From: Hyphomicrobiales bacterium | GTDB taxonomy: Bacteria; Pseudomonadota; Alphaproteobacteria; Rhizobiales; Rhizobiaceae | Length of the DNA stretch: 22,748 bases | Direction of reading: 5' to 3' | Assembly (NCBI GenBank): GCA_015654965.1 | Contig: JAATGD010000344.1 | Coordinates: forward strand, 1-22,748 | In this document: positions 1 through 6,386 of the stretch, one piece after another | Position numbering within the stretch: position 1 is the stretch's first letter | Layout: each line of letters begins with the position of its first letter | Notes under the pieces: generated by a model | The model's database searches: none | The model's input: the letters and a program-made list of their open reading frames with translations, nothing else | Told to the model about the DNA's origin: nothing | Position numbers and translations under genes: made by a program

Positions 1-168
1 CAGCGGGCCGCATTGGCGGCGGCAGAAGCAACAGCAAAGGCAATCGAGAGAAGGGCGGATATTGATGAAAAGATTATTGGCATGGATGCTTATCGGCTCT
101 GCCTTGAGCTTGGCGGGGTGTCAGACGAATGCGAGCAATTGCACCGGGTGGAAACAGATCGGCCTTAA
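1..168 (+). CDS. Rz-like i-spanin, C-terminal part (5' end outside window)
   Basis: An open frame enters from the left edge and stops with TAA at 166-168. The 55 visible residues are alanine- and charge-rich at first, as in a coiled-coil spanin stem, and then carry two cysteines (LCLELGG and DECEQL). The decisive evidence is architecture: a small lipoprotein gene starts inside this frame in another register and runs past its end, the classic nested Rz/Rz1 arrangement of phage lysis cassettes. In that family Rz is an inner-membrane protein that joins the Rz1 lipoprotein across the periplasm and disrupts the outer membrane at the end of lysis. The N-terminal membrane anchor is not visible, so the call rests on the C-terminal part and context. 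Confidence 0.6.
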   Translation, partial: QRAALAAAEATAKAIERRADIDEKIIGMDAYRLCLELGGVSDECEQLHRVETDRP

Positions 169-268
169 ACCGTCGACAGCCGTCTATCTGGCTGGAAATG
201 ATCTGAGCGCAGGGCAGGGCATTGCCGCGCATAATGCATATGGCAAGAAAGCGGGTTGCTGGAAATGA
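65..268 (+). CDS. Rz1-like o-spanin lipoprotein
   Basis: Encodes about 67 residues with a basic N-terminus (MKRLL), a hydrophobic stretch and a lipobox LAGC, with the cysteine at residue 19. It should therefore be exported, lipidated and placed in the outer membrane. The rest is short and contains a second and third cysteine (SNCTGW and AGCWK). The first 104 bases overlap the upstream Rz-like frame in another register, as expected for Rz1. The ATG at 65 is chosen over the adjoining TTG at 62; a purine-rich AGAAGGGCGG lies just upstream. The stop overlaps the next ATG (ATGA at 265-268), which suggests coupled translation. It would pair with the Rz-like protein to complete phage lysis. Prophage origin is inferred. 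Confidence 0.7.
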   Translation: MKRLLAWMLIGSALSLAGCQTNASNCTGWKQIGLKPSTAVYLAGNDLSAGQGIAAHNAYGKKAGCWK

Positions 269-588
269 CGGAAGCCGGACAGGATAGAGCCATTGGCCGC
301 GTTGAAGGCAAGCTTGACCAGATCATCAAGGATATGGACCGGGCGCGGGATGACCGCAAACAGCAATATGAGAAGCAGGAAAAGACCGACCGCACCTTGG
401 ATGAGGTCATGCGCCAGCTTCAAAGTGTTGATTCTCGCCTGAGCAATGTCGAGGAGCCTGTGGCCGATTTCAACCGATGGCGCGAGCGCGGTGTCGGGGC
501 CATCATGCTTATATCCTTCGCCGCTGCTTCATTCGGTGGATTGATCGCCACTTTTGGCAAGAAGATTTGGGCGCTGATTACGGGGTGA
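265..588 (+). CDS. Small prophage membrane protein with coiled coil (DUF1515-like)
   Basis: Encodes 107 residues. The first 70 or so are highly charged with heptad-like spacing (GRVEGKLDQI, VMRQLQSVDSRLSNVEEPV), so they probably form a coiled coil. Near the C-terminus is one hydrophobic segment (GAIMLISFAAASFGGLIATFG), followed by a short basic tail. The ATG at 265 overlaps the stop of the Rz1-like gene by ATGA; a TTG at 256 is a less likely start. Similar small proteins are common in Rhizobiales prophages next to lysis genes, and I associate this one with DUF1515. A holin-like or lysis-accessory role is possible from context only. A terminator follows at 617-640. Confidence 0.55.
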   Translation: MTEAGQDRAIGRVEGKLDQIIKDMDRARDDRKQQYEKQEKTDRTLDEVMRQLQSVDSRLSNVEEPVADFNRWRERGVGAIMLISFAAASFGGLIATFGKKIWALITG

Positions 589-616
589 ATCACCTAATCC
601 GTGTCGCATTTCATGT

Positions 617-640
617 CGCACGTACTGGCCGTGCGTTTTT
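617..640 (+). terminator. Rho-independent terminator of the prophage lysis cassette
   Basis: A perfect 6-bp stem CGCACG/CGTGCG (617-622 and 630-635) with a 7-base loop is followed directly by five T residues (636-640). It lies 28 bases after the last prophage stop codon. Confidence 0.7.
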
Positions 641-686
641 GTAACCTATTGTAATTTATGGGAATCAGTTTGCAACAGATTGCAAC
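639..686. promoter_or_regulatory. Four phased TTGYAA boxes, possible integrase arm sites
   Basis: The heptamers TTGTAAC (639), TTGTAAT (649), TTGCAAC (670) and TTGCAAC (680) all lie in the same direction. Their starts are 10, 21 and 10 bp apart, close to 1, 2 and 1 helical turns. They sit between the prophage genes and the 3' end of the tRNA gene, where an integrase would bind its arm-type sites. The repeats are visible in the sequence; the role is inferred. Confidence 0.4.
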
Positions 687-750
687 ATGGAATTAAATCG
701 CGTGGGGGTACTCGTATCGCATATAATATTGATTTTGTTCATGAAATTAT

Positions 751-824
751 TGGCTGGGGAACCTGGATTCGAACCAAGACTAACGGAGTCAGAGTCCGTT
801 GTTCTACCCTTAAACTATTCCCCA
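751..824 (-). tRNA. tRNA-Gln (anticodon CTG)
   Basis: Read on the minus strand, the 74 bases fold as a cloverleaf: acceptor stem TGGGGAA/TTCCCCA, discriminator G and encoded CCA at 751-753. The anticodon stem ACGGA/TCCGT holds the loop CTCTGAC, giving anticodon CTG (complement of 790-792). The T arm has the usual TTCGAAT loop. It decodes CAG. The 3' end faces the prophage genes on the left, the usual orientation for a phage integrated into the 3' end of a tRNA gene. Confidence 0.95.
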
Positions 825-1008
825 GTAGGAATTTGCAAGTGACCCTCAATAAAAGAGCCTGTAAGTCGCGGCGGCAGGAAGCGCAGCTGCGATGGCACTC
901 ATCTAGCGAAGTCAAACTGTGAACGCAACCCCTTTATTGAAAAATAAAACGGAATTTCAGCCGATTATTTCTCTCTTCTGAAAGCTGCCAAGGGCTTTCA
1001 ATTCCCAC
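825..1008. other. Intergenic stretch without a recognisable gene
   Basis: This lies between the 5' end of the tRNA and the repeat mosaic. The tRNA promoter should be here, reading leftward. A short inverted repeat TGAAAGC/GCTTTCA occurs at 979-985 and 994-1000, with no T tract. I see no convincing coding frame. Confidence 0.5.
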
Positions 1009-1112
1009 TAGAGCGGTTCCTGTTTTCACGGAATCGTAGAACCACTCTAAATATTTGTTTCCACGCATTATCCTGCGCAAAACCGCTTCGCACTTTTGCT
1101 GGAAATGCTCTA
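1009..1112. repeat. Bru-RS-like palindromic intergenic repeat (104 bp)
   Basis: The element begins TAGAGC and ends GCTCTA. Within it TAGAGCGGTTC (1009-1019) is matched by the inverted GAACCACTCTA with one mismatch, and the other half holds the GCGGTTTTGC and AGCAAAAGTGC blocks seen in many Rhizobiales intergenic repeats. Length and ends agree with my recollection of the Brucella Bru-RS1/RS2 palindromes of about 103-105 bp. The family name is from memory and unverified. Confidence 0.6.
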
Positions 1113-1114
1113 AT

Positions 1115-1151
1115 GCAAACAGCCTTGAGAATGGTGTAACAGGCTGTTTGC
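1115..1151. repeat. 11-bp perfect inverted repeat
   Basis: GCAAACAGCCT (1115-1125) and AGGCTGTTTGC (1141-1151) flank a 15-base loop. It sits exactly between the two TAGAGC repeats downstream of the MarC-family gene. It may act as a transcript-end hairpin, but neither side has a T tract. Confidence 0.5.
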
Positions 1152-1179
1152 CATGGTGAAAAACAAGCTCTTGCGTAGC

Positions 1180-1213
1180 TGGAACCGTTTCACGTTTTTC
1201 GGAATGCGCTCTA
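1180..1213 (-). repeat. Partial second copy of the TAGAGC repeat
   Basis: On the minus strand it starts TAGAGCGCATTCCG at 1213 and continues with a block aligning to the AAAGTGCGAAGCGGTT part of the full copy at 1009-1112, in the same orientation. Similarity is lost after roughly 30 bases, so the left boundary is approximate. Its first triplet, TAG, is also the stop codon of the MarC-family gene. Confidence 0.5.
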
Positions 1214-1873
1214 AATCTGTGAGAACTCGATATAAAAGTCGCGGATGCCGGATGCCAGGAACTGCACGGCGATGCAGGTCAGCAAAAATCCCATGATCTT
1301 GGTGATCGCCTGCATTCCGTGTTCACCCAGCAGTTTTTCCAGAAACGTTGCCGAGGACAGCGCAAGATAGGCAACGCTGACGACGAGAAAAACTCCGGTA
1401 ATCACAACAAGATAGCCGATGATTGTATAGCCTTCGGGTATCTGCGAGCCAAAACTCATGACAACCGCAATCGAGCCGGGACCGGCAAGGCTGGGCATTG
1501 CCAGCGGCGAAAAAGAATAATCAATATCGGCTTTCTTGATTTCCGCAGGCTCTGCATCGACATCCGAGGATGTATCCTCACCCGAGAAAATCATTCGCAA
1601 AGCCAGAATCATGATGATGATGCCGCCCGCAATGCGTATTCCGGGTAGCGAAATGCTGAACAGTGTGATGATCCCTTGCCCCAGCAGGAGGAAGGCCGTC
1701 AGAATGGAAAAGGCATAGATACACGCTTTTCTGGCCTGTTTGCGCCGGTTTTCGAGATTCATCCGCTTGGTCAGGGCCATATAGAGCGGGATCGTCGTGA
1801 GCGGGTTCATGATCGGCAGAAGGCCGATGAAAACCAGTGAAATATATTTGATAATTTCAACGGTCAGGTTCAA
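1211..1873 (-). CDS. MarC-family (UPF0056) integral membrane protein
   Basis: Encodes 220 residues, the normal family length, with about six hydrophobic segments. These include the N-terminal IIKYISLVFIGLLPIMNPL and a C-terminal segment with ITKIMGFLLTCIAVQFL. The motifs PIMNPLTTIPLY and SPLAMPSLAGPGSIAVVMSF are hallmarks of the MarC/UPF0056 family. The protein lies in the inner membrane; its substrate is unknown, and the old link to multiple antibiotic resistance was not supported. The start is TTG with GGAG about ten bases upstream. It is a single-gene unit. The stop codon TAG is the first triplet of a repeat element, so the C-terminal end has probably been set by the repeat. Confidence 0.9.
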   Translation of the reverse strand: MNLTVEIIKYISLVFIGLLPIMNPLTTIPLYMALTKRMNLENRRKQARKACIYAFSILTAFLLLGQGIITLFSISLPGIRIAGGIIIMILALRMIFSGEDTSSDVDAEPAEIKKADIDYSFSPLAMPSLAGPGSIAVVMSFGSQIPEGYTIIGYLVVITGVFLVVSVAYLALSSATFLEKLLGEHGMQAITKIMGFLLTCIAVQFLASGIRDFYIEFSQI

Positions 1874-1958
1874 TGCTGCGATGCTCCATGGTCCTGAGCC
1901 TAATTGGCAATCATGCTATCTTCTCAAGAGCTATAGAAAGAAAACTCCATCTCCAATG

Positions 1959-1974
1959 CGATAACAAATTATCG
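1959..1974. promoter_or_regulatory. Inverted repeat upstream of the MarC-family gene
   Basis: CGATAA and TTATCG arms with a 4-base spacer lie 86 bp upstream of the start codon. This could be an operator of a dimeric regulator. No regulator gene is adjacent. Confidence 0.3.
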
Positions 1975-2017
1975 AAACTCTGGCGATCCGTTTTCTCGTT
2001 TCATTTGATCGACAGAT

Positions 2018-2048
2018 AAAAAAGGCGGCCAAGCTTATGCTTGCCGCC
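2018..2048 (-). terminator. Rho-independent terminator of the dehydrogenase operon
   Basis: On the minus strand GGCGGCAAGC, loop ATAA and GCTTGGCCGCC form a 10-bp stem with one bulged G, followed by six T residues. It lies 25 bases after the stop codon of the cytochrome gene. Confidence 0.85.
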
Positions 2049-2072
2049 TCTTTGGTTCTTTATAGCATCTCG

Positions 2073-3434
2073 TCAATGCGTGGCGTCAGTCCCGCTGTCG
2101 CGAATGGCCTTGACGTCATCGGCTGTGACGGCACTTGCCTTGTTGCCCCATGCGGAACGCACGAAGGTTGCAAGTTCGGCAACTTCCGCATCATTGAGCC
2201 GGTCCGCATAGCCCTGCATGACAAGGCGCATCGGGCGCTTGGCGGTGGATGGCACTTCCGCGCCATGCAGGATGATCGAGATCAAGGGCTTGGCTTGCGA
2301 GCCTGTGACCAGATCATTGTCGCTCAATTCCGGGAAAATTTCCGGAGCGCCCTTGCCGGTCACAAAATGACAGGCCGCGCAATTGTCGAGATAAAGCCGC
2401 GCACCCAGAGGCATGTCGGGGGAGGCCTCGGTCAGCATTTTTGCCGTTTCCTCGCCTGCGCTGGAAGCCGGTGCGGCAGGAAGCGATTTCGATGCTTTCT
2501 CGGCAAAGCCTTGCGGAACATCGACCTTGGCACCATCGATGCCCTTGAGGAAAGCGGCAATGGCCACCGTATCCTCATCGGTCAAATGCTGGAGCGAGTC
2601 GCGGATCACAAGGCCCATTTCGCCATTGGCGGTTGCATGTCCGTTGCGACCGCTGGCCAGATAGGCAGCCATTTCCGCAACCGACCATTTTTGCGCGACC
2701 GATTGCGGGCCACGCAACGAAGGCGCATTCCAGCCATCGACAATGCCGCCGCTCAGGAAGTTTTTGTCACCGGCTTCAACACCGTTCTGTGCCATGAAGG
2801 TCGTGCGCGGGCTGTGGCAGGCCGCACAGTGAGCGGGACCTTCGACCAGATACTGGCCGCGTTCCTGAAGGGCATTTTTTCCCTCTGGCGTAAAGCCTGC
2901 CTCGTGGTTGAGAGCCAGCCAGTTCCATGCCCGTATGCCGAAACGCATGTTGAAGGGAAAAGCGAGCTTGGTTTGCGGCACCTCGCTTTTGATCGGCTCC
3001 ACGTCATGCATGAAGTAATCATAGAGCGCCCGCACGTCTTCTTCCGTCAGCTTGCGATAGTTCTCATATGGCATGGCCGGGTAAAGATGCGAGCCGTCAG
3101 GCGCAATGCCGTCATAAAGGGCTGCGCGGAACTGGTCGAGCGTCCAGTTGCCGATGCCGGTTTCCTTGTCGGGCGTGATATTGGTCGTCCAGATCTTGCC
3201 CATGGGGCTTGCGATCGCGCGTCCGCCCGCAAAGGGCTTGCCGCCTTCCGCCGTATGGCAGGCAAGGCAGTCGGAGGCATACATGACATATTCGCCTTGC
3301 CCCTTGGCCGGTTTCCAGTCCGCTGCCAGTTCCTTGGTCGGCTTGGTCAGTTGAACCGGAACGAAAAGAAATGCCAGAAGCGCGATGATCCCAAGGACCA
3401 CGAGAGCACTGACGATGCGAAGAAAAGTTTTCAT
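2073..3434 (-). CDS. Triheme cytochrome c subunit of a membrane-bound FAD dehydrogenase
   Basis: Encodes 453 residues. Three haem-attachment motifs are visible: CLACH (56-60), CAACH (203-207) and CAACH (352-356). The N-terminus is a signal or anchor (MKTFLRIV followed by about 20 hydrophobic residues). This matches the cytochrome subunit of gluconate 2-dehydrogenase, sorbitol dehydrogenase and FAD-glucose dehydrogenase complexes, which passes electrons from the flavin subunit to ubiquinone at the periplasmic face. The ATG at 3434 is chosen because GAGGAG precedes it; an in-frame TTG five codons earlier overlaps the stop of the flavin gene. It is the last gene of a three-gene operon and is followed by a strong terminator. 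The substrate cannot be read from the sequence. Confidence 0.9.
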   Translation of the reverse strand: MKTFLRIVSALVVLGIIALLAFLFVPVQLTKPTKELAADWKPAKGQGEYVMYASDCLACHTAEGGKPFAGGRAIASPMGKIWTTNITPDKETGIGNWTLDQFRAALYDGIAPDGSHLYPAMPYENYRKLTEEDVRALYDYFMHDVEPIKSEVPQTKLAFPFNMRFGIRAWNWLALNHEAGFTPEGKNALQERGQYLVEGPAHCAACHSPRTTFMAQNGVEAGDKNFLSGGIVDGWNAPSLRGPQSVAQKWSVAEMAAYLASGRNGHATANGEMGLVIRDSLQHLTDEDTVAIAAFLKGIDGAKVDVPQGFAEKASKSLPAAPASSAGEETAKMLTEASPDMPLGARLYLDNCAACHFVTGKGAPEIFPELSDNDLVTGSQAKPLISIILHGAEVPSTAKRPMRLVMQGYADRLNDAEVAELATFVRSAWGNKASAVTADDVKAIRDSGTDATH

Positions 3435-3445
3435 GACTGTTCTCC

Positions 3446-5215
3446 TCAAACCAGCGAACGTGGATTGGCAAGATATTGCGTGCGGATCGCATGCGCCGTG
3501 TGATAGGCAAGCCCACCCAGAAGCCCGGTCGGATTATACTCCGTGTTCTGCACGAAGTTACCTGCACCGAGCATGAAGACATTATGCTTGTCCCAGGCTT
3601 GCGAATAGCGATTGACCACGCCTTCGCGCGGGTTTTCCGACATGATGTGACCACCCGTTGTATGCGTCGTCTGATAGGGACGAACGTCGAACTGCGAGCC
3701 TTCCTTTTTGAAGGATGATTGTATCAGGTCCGGGTTCATGGTCTTGGCCAAGGCTTCCGCCTTGCCTTTCATGAACTGGGTCATCCGAATATCATTCGGA
3801 TTCCAGTTGAAGGTCATCCGCATCAGTGGGCGACCATGCGGGTCCTTATAGGTGGGGTCGAGATCGAGATGGTTGGTCTTGTAGGACATGACGGAACCGT
3901 GGGTGCCGATGTTCATCGAATGACCGTACCATTCAGCGACGGCCTTTTTCCAGCCCGTACCCCAGCCCGGTGTGCCCGACGGCAGGGTCATGCTGCGAAT
4001 GGGTTGGCCGTTGGTCTGGCCCGAACGCCAATAGGCGCCACCGATAAATCCTTCACGACCGAAATCGATCTGGTTGACGCCAAAATCATCGATGCACATG
4101 CCGTTCGCGCCGGTACCGATGAACGGATTGAATTCCTCATCCTTGAAAAAAAGCGTGACGCCGCCGGTCAATTGATAGGCATAGTTACGACCTGTCACGC
4201 CTTCACCCGTTACCGGATCATAGGGTTTGCCAATGCCCGACAGGAGCGCCAGATGCACATTGTTGAGCATGAAAGACGCCATGATGACGATATCGGCAGG
4301 CTGGAAAACCTCTTCCTGCGTCTTGTCATCGAAATAGGTCACGCCCGTTGCCGTCTTGCCATCCGAAGCCATTTCAACGCGCAGCACTTCCGATTCCGTA
4401 CGGTAGGAGAAGTTCGGCATGCGCTTCAAGGCATCGAGAATTGCCGTTTGCGGCGAAGATTTTGAATATTGGTAACAGCCGAAACGCTCACAGAAGCCGC
4501 AATGGTTACACGGACCCATCTGCATGCCATATTCATTGACATAGGCGGTTGAAGCAATGCCGCCCGGAGACGGGAACGGGTGATAGCCCATGGCCTTGGC
4601 GGCGTCGGCAAATTTGCGCCCGTCCCATGTCGTGGGCATGGGCGGCATCGGATAGTCGTTTGCGCGCCAGCCCTCGAAAGGATTGCCGCCTTCGATCTTC
4701 TCACCCTTGAGATTGCCAGCCTTGCCGGAAATCCCGGCTACACGCTCGAAACGCGCGAAGAAAGGTTCCATCTCGTCATAGCTGACGGGATAATCGCCCA
4801 GCAGCATGTCTTCGGGGATGATCTGTTCGCCCCAGCGCTCGCGCACATAGGAGCGCAGACGCAACTCTTCCGCCTGCGGACGCCAGTTCAGGCCGTTCCA
4901 GTGCGTGCCCGCGCCGCCGACGCCATTGCCCGGCAGGAAGGAGCCGAAGCTGCGATAGGGAAGAGCGATTTCATCCGCGTGCCGACGAACGGTAACGGTC
5001 TGCTGGCTGGCGCGCTGCATCATCTTGAGACGCACGCCATATTTCAGCTCGTCGATCATGTTCGGATATTTGAAATCCGGCACCGTGTTCTGGTCGTGGC
5101 CGCGTTCAAGGGCGACGATTTCAAGCCCTTCTTGCGCCAGTTCCATAGCCAGAATAGCACCGGTCCAGCCGAGGCCAACGATGACCACGTCTTTTTTCTT
5201 TTCCTGACGTGCCAT
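3446..5215 (-). CDS. GMC-family FAD subunit, gluconate 2-dehydrogenase type
   Basis: Encodes 589 residues. The FAD-binding motif GLGWTG is at 14-19, the GMC signature region GNGVGGAGTHWNG near 97-108, and a C-terminal GMC domain carries THTTGG and NPTGLLGGLAYHTAHAI. There is no signal peptide; in this complex the flavin subunit is carried to the periplasm bound to the Tat-exported small subunit. A cysteine cluster CX2CX2CX4C (C236, C239, C242, C247) suggests an iron-sulfur centre like that reported for FAD-glucose dehydrogenases. The reaction is oxidation of a sugar, polyol or aldonic acid, with electrons going to the cytochrome. Start ATG at 5215 lies two bases after the upstream stop. Gluconate is the usual annotation, but glucose, glucoside, sorbitol or 2-ketogluconate are equally possible. 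Confidence 0.9.
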   Translation of the reverse strand: MARQEKKKDVVIVGLGWTGAILAMELAQEGLEIVALERGHDQNTVPDFKYPNMIDELKYGVRLKMMQRASQQTVTVRRHADEIALPYRSFGSFLPGNGVGGAGTHWNGLNWRPQAEELRLRSYVRERWGEQIIPEDMLLGDYPVSYDEMEPFFARFERVAGISGKAGNLKGEKIEGGNPFEGWRANDYPMPPMPTTWDGRKFADAAKAMGYHPFPSPGGIASTAYVNEYGMQMGPCNHCGFCERFGCYQYSKSSPQTAILDALKRMPNFSYRTESEVLRVEMASDGKTATGVTYFDDKTQEEVFQPADIVIMASFMLNNVHLALLSGIGKPYDPVTGEGVTGRNYAYQLTGGVTLFFKDEEFNPFIGTGANGMCIDDFGVNQIDFGREGFIGGAYWRSGQTNGQPIRSMTLPSGTPGWGTGWKKAVAEWYGHSMNIGTHGSVMSYKTNHLDLDPTYKDPHGRPLMRMTFNWNPNDIRMTQFMKGKAEALAKTMNPDLIQSSFKKEGSQFDVRPYQTTHTTGGHIMSENPREGVVNRYSQAWDKHNVFMLGAGNFVQNTEYNPTGLLGGLAYHTAHAIRTQYLANPRSLV

Positions 5216-5217
5216 TG

Positions 5218-5919
5218 TTAAGCCCTTTCGCCCTTGATCGAAACAGGGCCTAGCGGGTAGCGCACATTGTGCCGCTCAACCCATTCCTTGTAGTTGGCGC
5301 GCGCGCCGGGAAAACCGATATAGGTCCATGCCTGCATGCCGTGATTGCCGCCATACATCGGGTCGGCGAAATAGCCTTCCTTGGTGTTCTGCAACAGCAC
5401 GGTGAAGAAATCGCGCAGTTCAGGTTCCAGACCGACCTGTCCCTTTTGCAGGGCGGTCAGGGCTTCATCCTGTTGCGCTGGCGTCAATGCCGTGAAGGCC
5501 GCGCCATATTTGCGCTCGCACCAGGCATTGAAAGCCGGAATGCCCTGACGGTAAATCTGTGCGGGATTGAGCGGGGTCTGCCAGCCCCGGGTCGGGTCGG
5601 CGGATGCATCGTGAGGACCGACCATGTACCAGTCGTCTGCGCGACCATAATCGCCAGCCAGCTGGCGGTCGATGAAGACGGGAACCCGTGCTTCGATGGC
5701 ACCGGGGCCTTCACCATCAGAAGGGATCAGTCTTGCGGTTGCCGCAAGGACGAATGCCCATTCAAGTTCATTCAAATATTCGCGCTCGTATTCTTCAAGC
5801 GGAACCGGGGGCGTCTGCGGTTCTGCCTGAGCCGAGACAGCCAGTCCTGAAAGCATGACGCTTGCGGCGGATGCTTTCAGAAAACTACGACGACTCGGAT
5901 ATCCGGGGAGGTCAGTCAT
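5218..5919 (-). CDS. Gluconate 2-dehydrogenase subunit 3 family, Tat-exported small subunit
   Basis: Encodes 233 residues. A twin-arginine signal SRRSFLK (9-15) is followed by a hydrophobic stretch and a likely cleavage after AQA (about residue 32). The mature part (LNELEWAFVLAATARLIPSDGEGPGA, then the DPMYGGNHGMQAWTYIGFPG region) is typical of the gamma subunit that chaperones and exports the flavin subunit. It is the first gene of the operon, with only two bases before the flavin gene. The start ATG has AGGAAA upstream. Expression is probably driven from the 5920-6167 region, which contains an FNR/FixK-type box. Confidence 0.9.
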   Translation of the reverse strand: MTDLPGYPSRRSFLKASAASVMLSGLAVSAQAEPQTPPVPLEEYEREYLNELEWAFVLAATARLIPSDGEGPGAIEARVPVFIDRQLAGDYGRADDWYMVGPHDASADPTRGWQTPLNPAQIYRQGIPAFNAWCERKYGAAFTALTPAQQDEALTALQKGQVGLEPELRDFFTVLLQNTKEGYFADPMYGGNHGMQAWTYIGFPGARANYKEWVERHNVRYPLGPVSIKGERA

Positions 5920-6030
5920 TGTCGTTTCCTGCCTATTAGGTGGGTAAGACGAAGGGATATGTTTTTACGATCTGAACCCATGCTGGCAGATGGCAAAACA
6001 TGTTGCTGGATACACCCAAGATTGGAACAG

Positions 6031-6050
6031 TTCAAATATTGATATTTGAA
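6031..6050. promoter_or_regulatory. 20-bp near-perfect palindrome, possible operator
   Basis: TTCAAATAT and ATATTTGAA arms of 9 bp lie around a 2-bp centre. It sits 112 bp upstream of the first dehydrogenase gene. The length and symmetry fit an operator of a dimeric repressor. Which protein binds is unknown. Confidence 0.5.
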
Positions 6051-6099
6051 TTTCGGGCGTAAAACGCACGGATTCCATAGCTATATTCTATTTAAACTA

Positions 6100-6113
6100 T
6101 TGATATATATCAA
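6100..6113. promoter_or_regulatory. FNR/FixK-type box TTGAT-N4-ATCAA
   Basis: TTGATATATATCAA matches the FNR consensus TTGAT-N4-ATCAA exactly. The alphaproteobacterial FnrN and FixK proteins recognise very similar sites. It lies between the divergent dehydrogenase operon and otsBA, so it could serve either. A class II promoter centred at -41.5 would start leftward transcripts near 6065. Confidence 0.5.
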
Positions 6114-6116
6114 AAA

Positions 6117-6137
6117 ATTTCTGATTTTGTCAGAAAT
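6117..6137. promoter_or_regulatory. 8-bp perfect inverted repeat beside the FNR-type box
   Basis: ATTTCTGA and TCAGAAAT flank a 5-base TTTTG spacer. It starts four bases after the FNR-type box. It may be an operator or a weak hairpin. Confidence 0.35.
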
Positions 6138-6353
6138 GAGGCATGTGGAGTATTTCATCACTATTGAGTGAAAATGCGAACAAATTTGCTCCAGATCAAA
6201 GAGAAAATAAAATTGACCCTTATGGAAGAGGGTTTTCCCTTTGCGGCAACGGACTCACCTGACCACGCTTTTTACGTGGTTCAGAACATCACCAAGAATA
6301 GCATGTTTTACAATTTTCGCAGAGAAAAACCGGCGAAAAATCGGCCATGTCAT

Positions 6354-6378
6354 GGAACCTTTCGGCGATCCCCTGGTT
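6354..6378 (+). promoter_or_regulatory. Candidate general-stress (EcfG/RpoE2) promoter for otsBA
   Basis: GGAAC, 16 bases, then GGTT. The alphaproteobacterial EcfG consensus is GGAAC-N16/17-CGTT, so one base of the -10 differs. Trehalose synthesis genes are known targets of this regulon in several relatives. Transcription would start near 6385. Confidence 0.3.
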
Positions 6379-6386
6379 GGACATAT

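Larger units (their letters stand above)
5920..6386. other. AT-rich divergent control region
   Basis: This 467-bp stretch separates the dehydrogenase operon from otsB and is clearly AT-richer than its neighbours. It holds three inverted repeats (6031-6050, 6100-6113, 6117-6137), a leader hairpin with ACCACG/CGTGGT arms (6262-6280) and an EcfG-like promoter candidate (6354-6378). The otsB frame is open back to a GTG at 6168, but the added residues do not resemble a trehalose phosphatase. Confidence 0.6.

Noticed and set aside
751..824. tRNA-Gln as a suppressor of the prc amber codon
   Set aside because: The anticodon is CTG, which reads CAG. A CTA anticodon would be needed to read TAG.
680..922. 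80-codon frame over the tRNA
   Set aside because: It runs through the tRNA-Gln gene on the opposite strand and cannot be a protein gene.
2037..3503. 488-codon plus-strand frame
   Set aside because: It lies antisense to the cytochrome gene, whose three CXXCH motifs and ribosome site are unmistakable. The plus-strand product has no family features.
6168..6386. N-terminal extension of otsB
   Set aside because: The 73 extra residues have unusual composition, lie in AT-rich control DNA, and would make OtsB much longer than its family.
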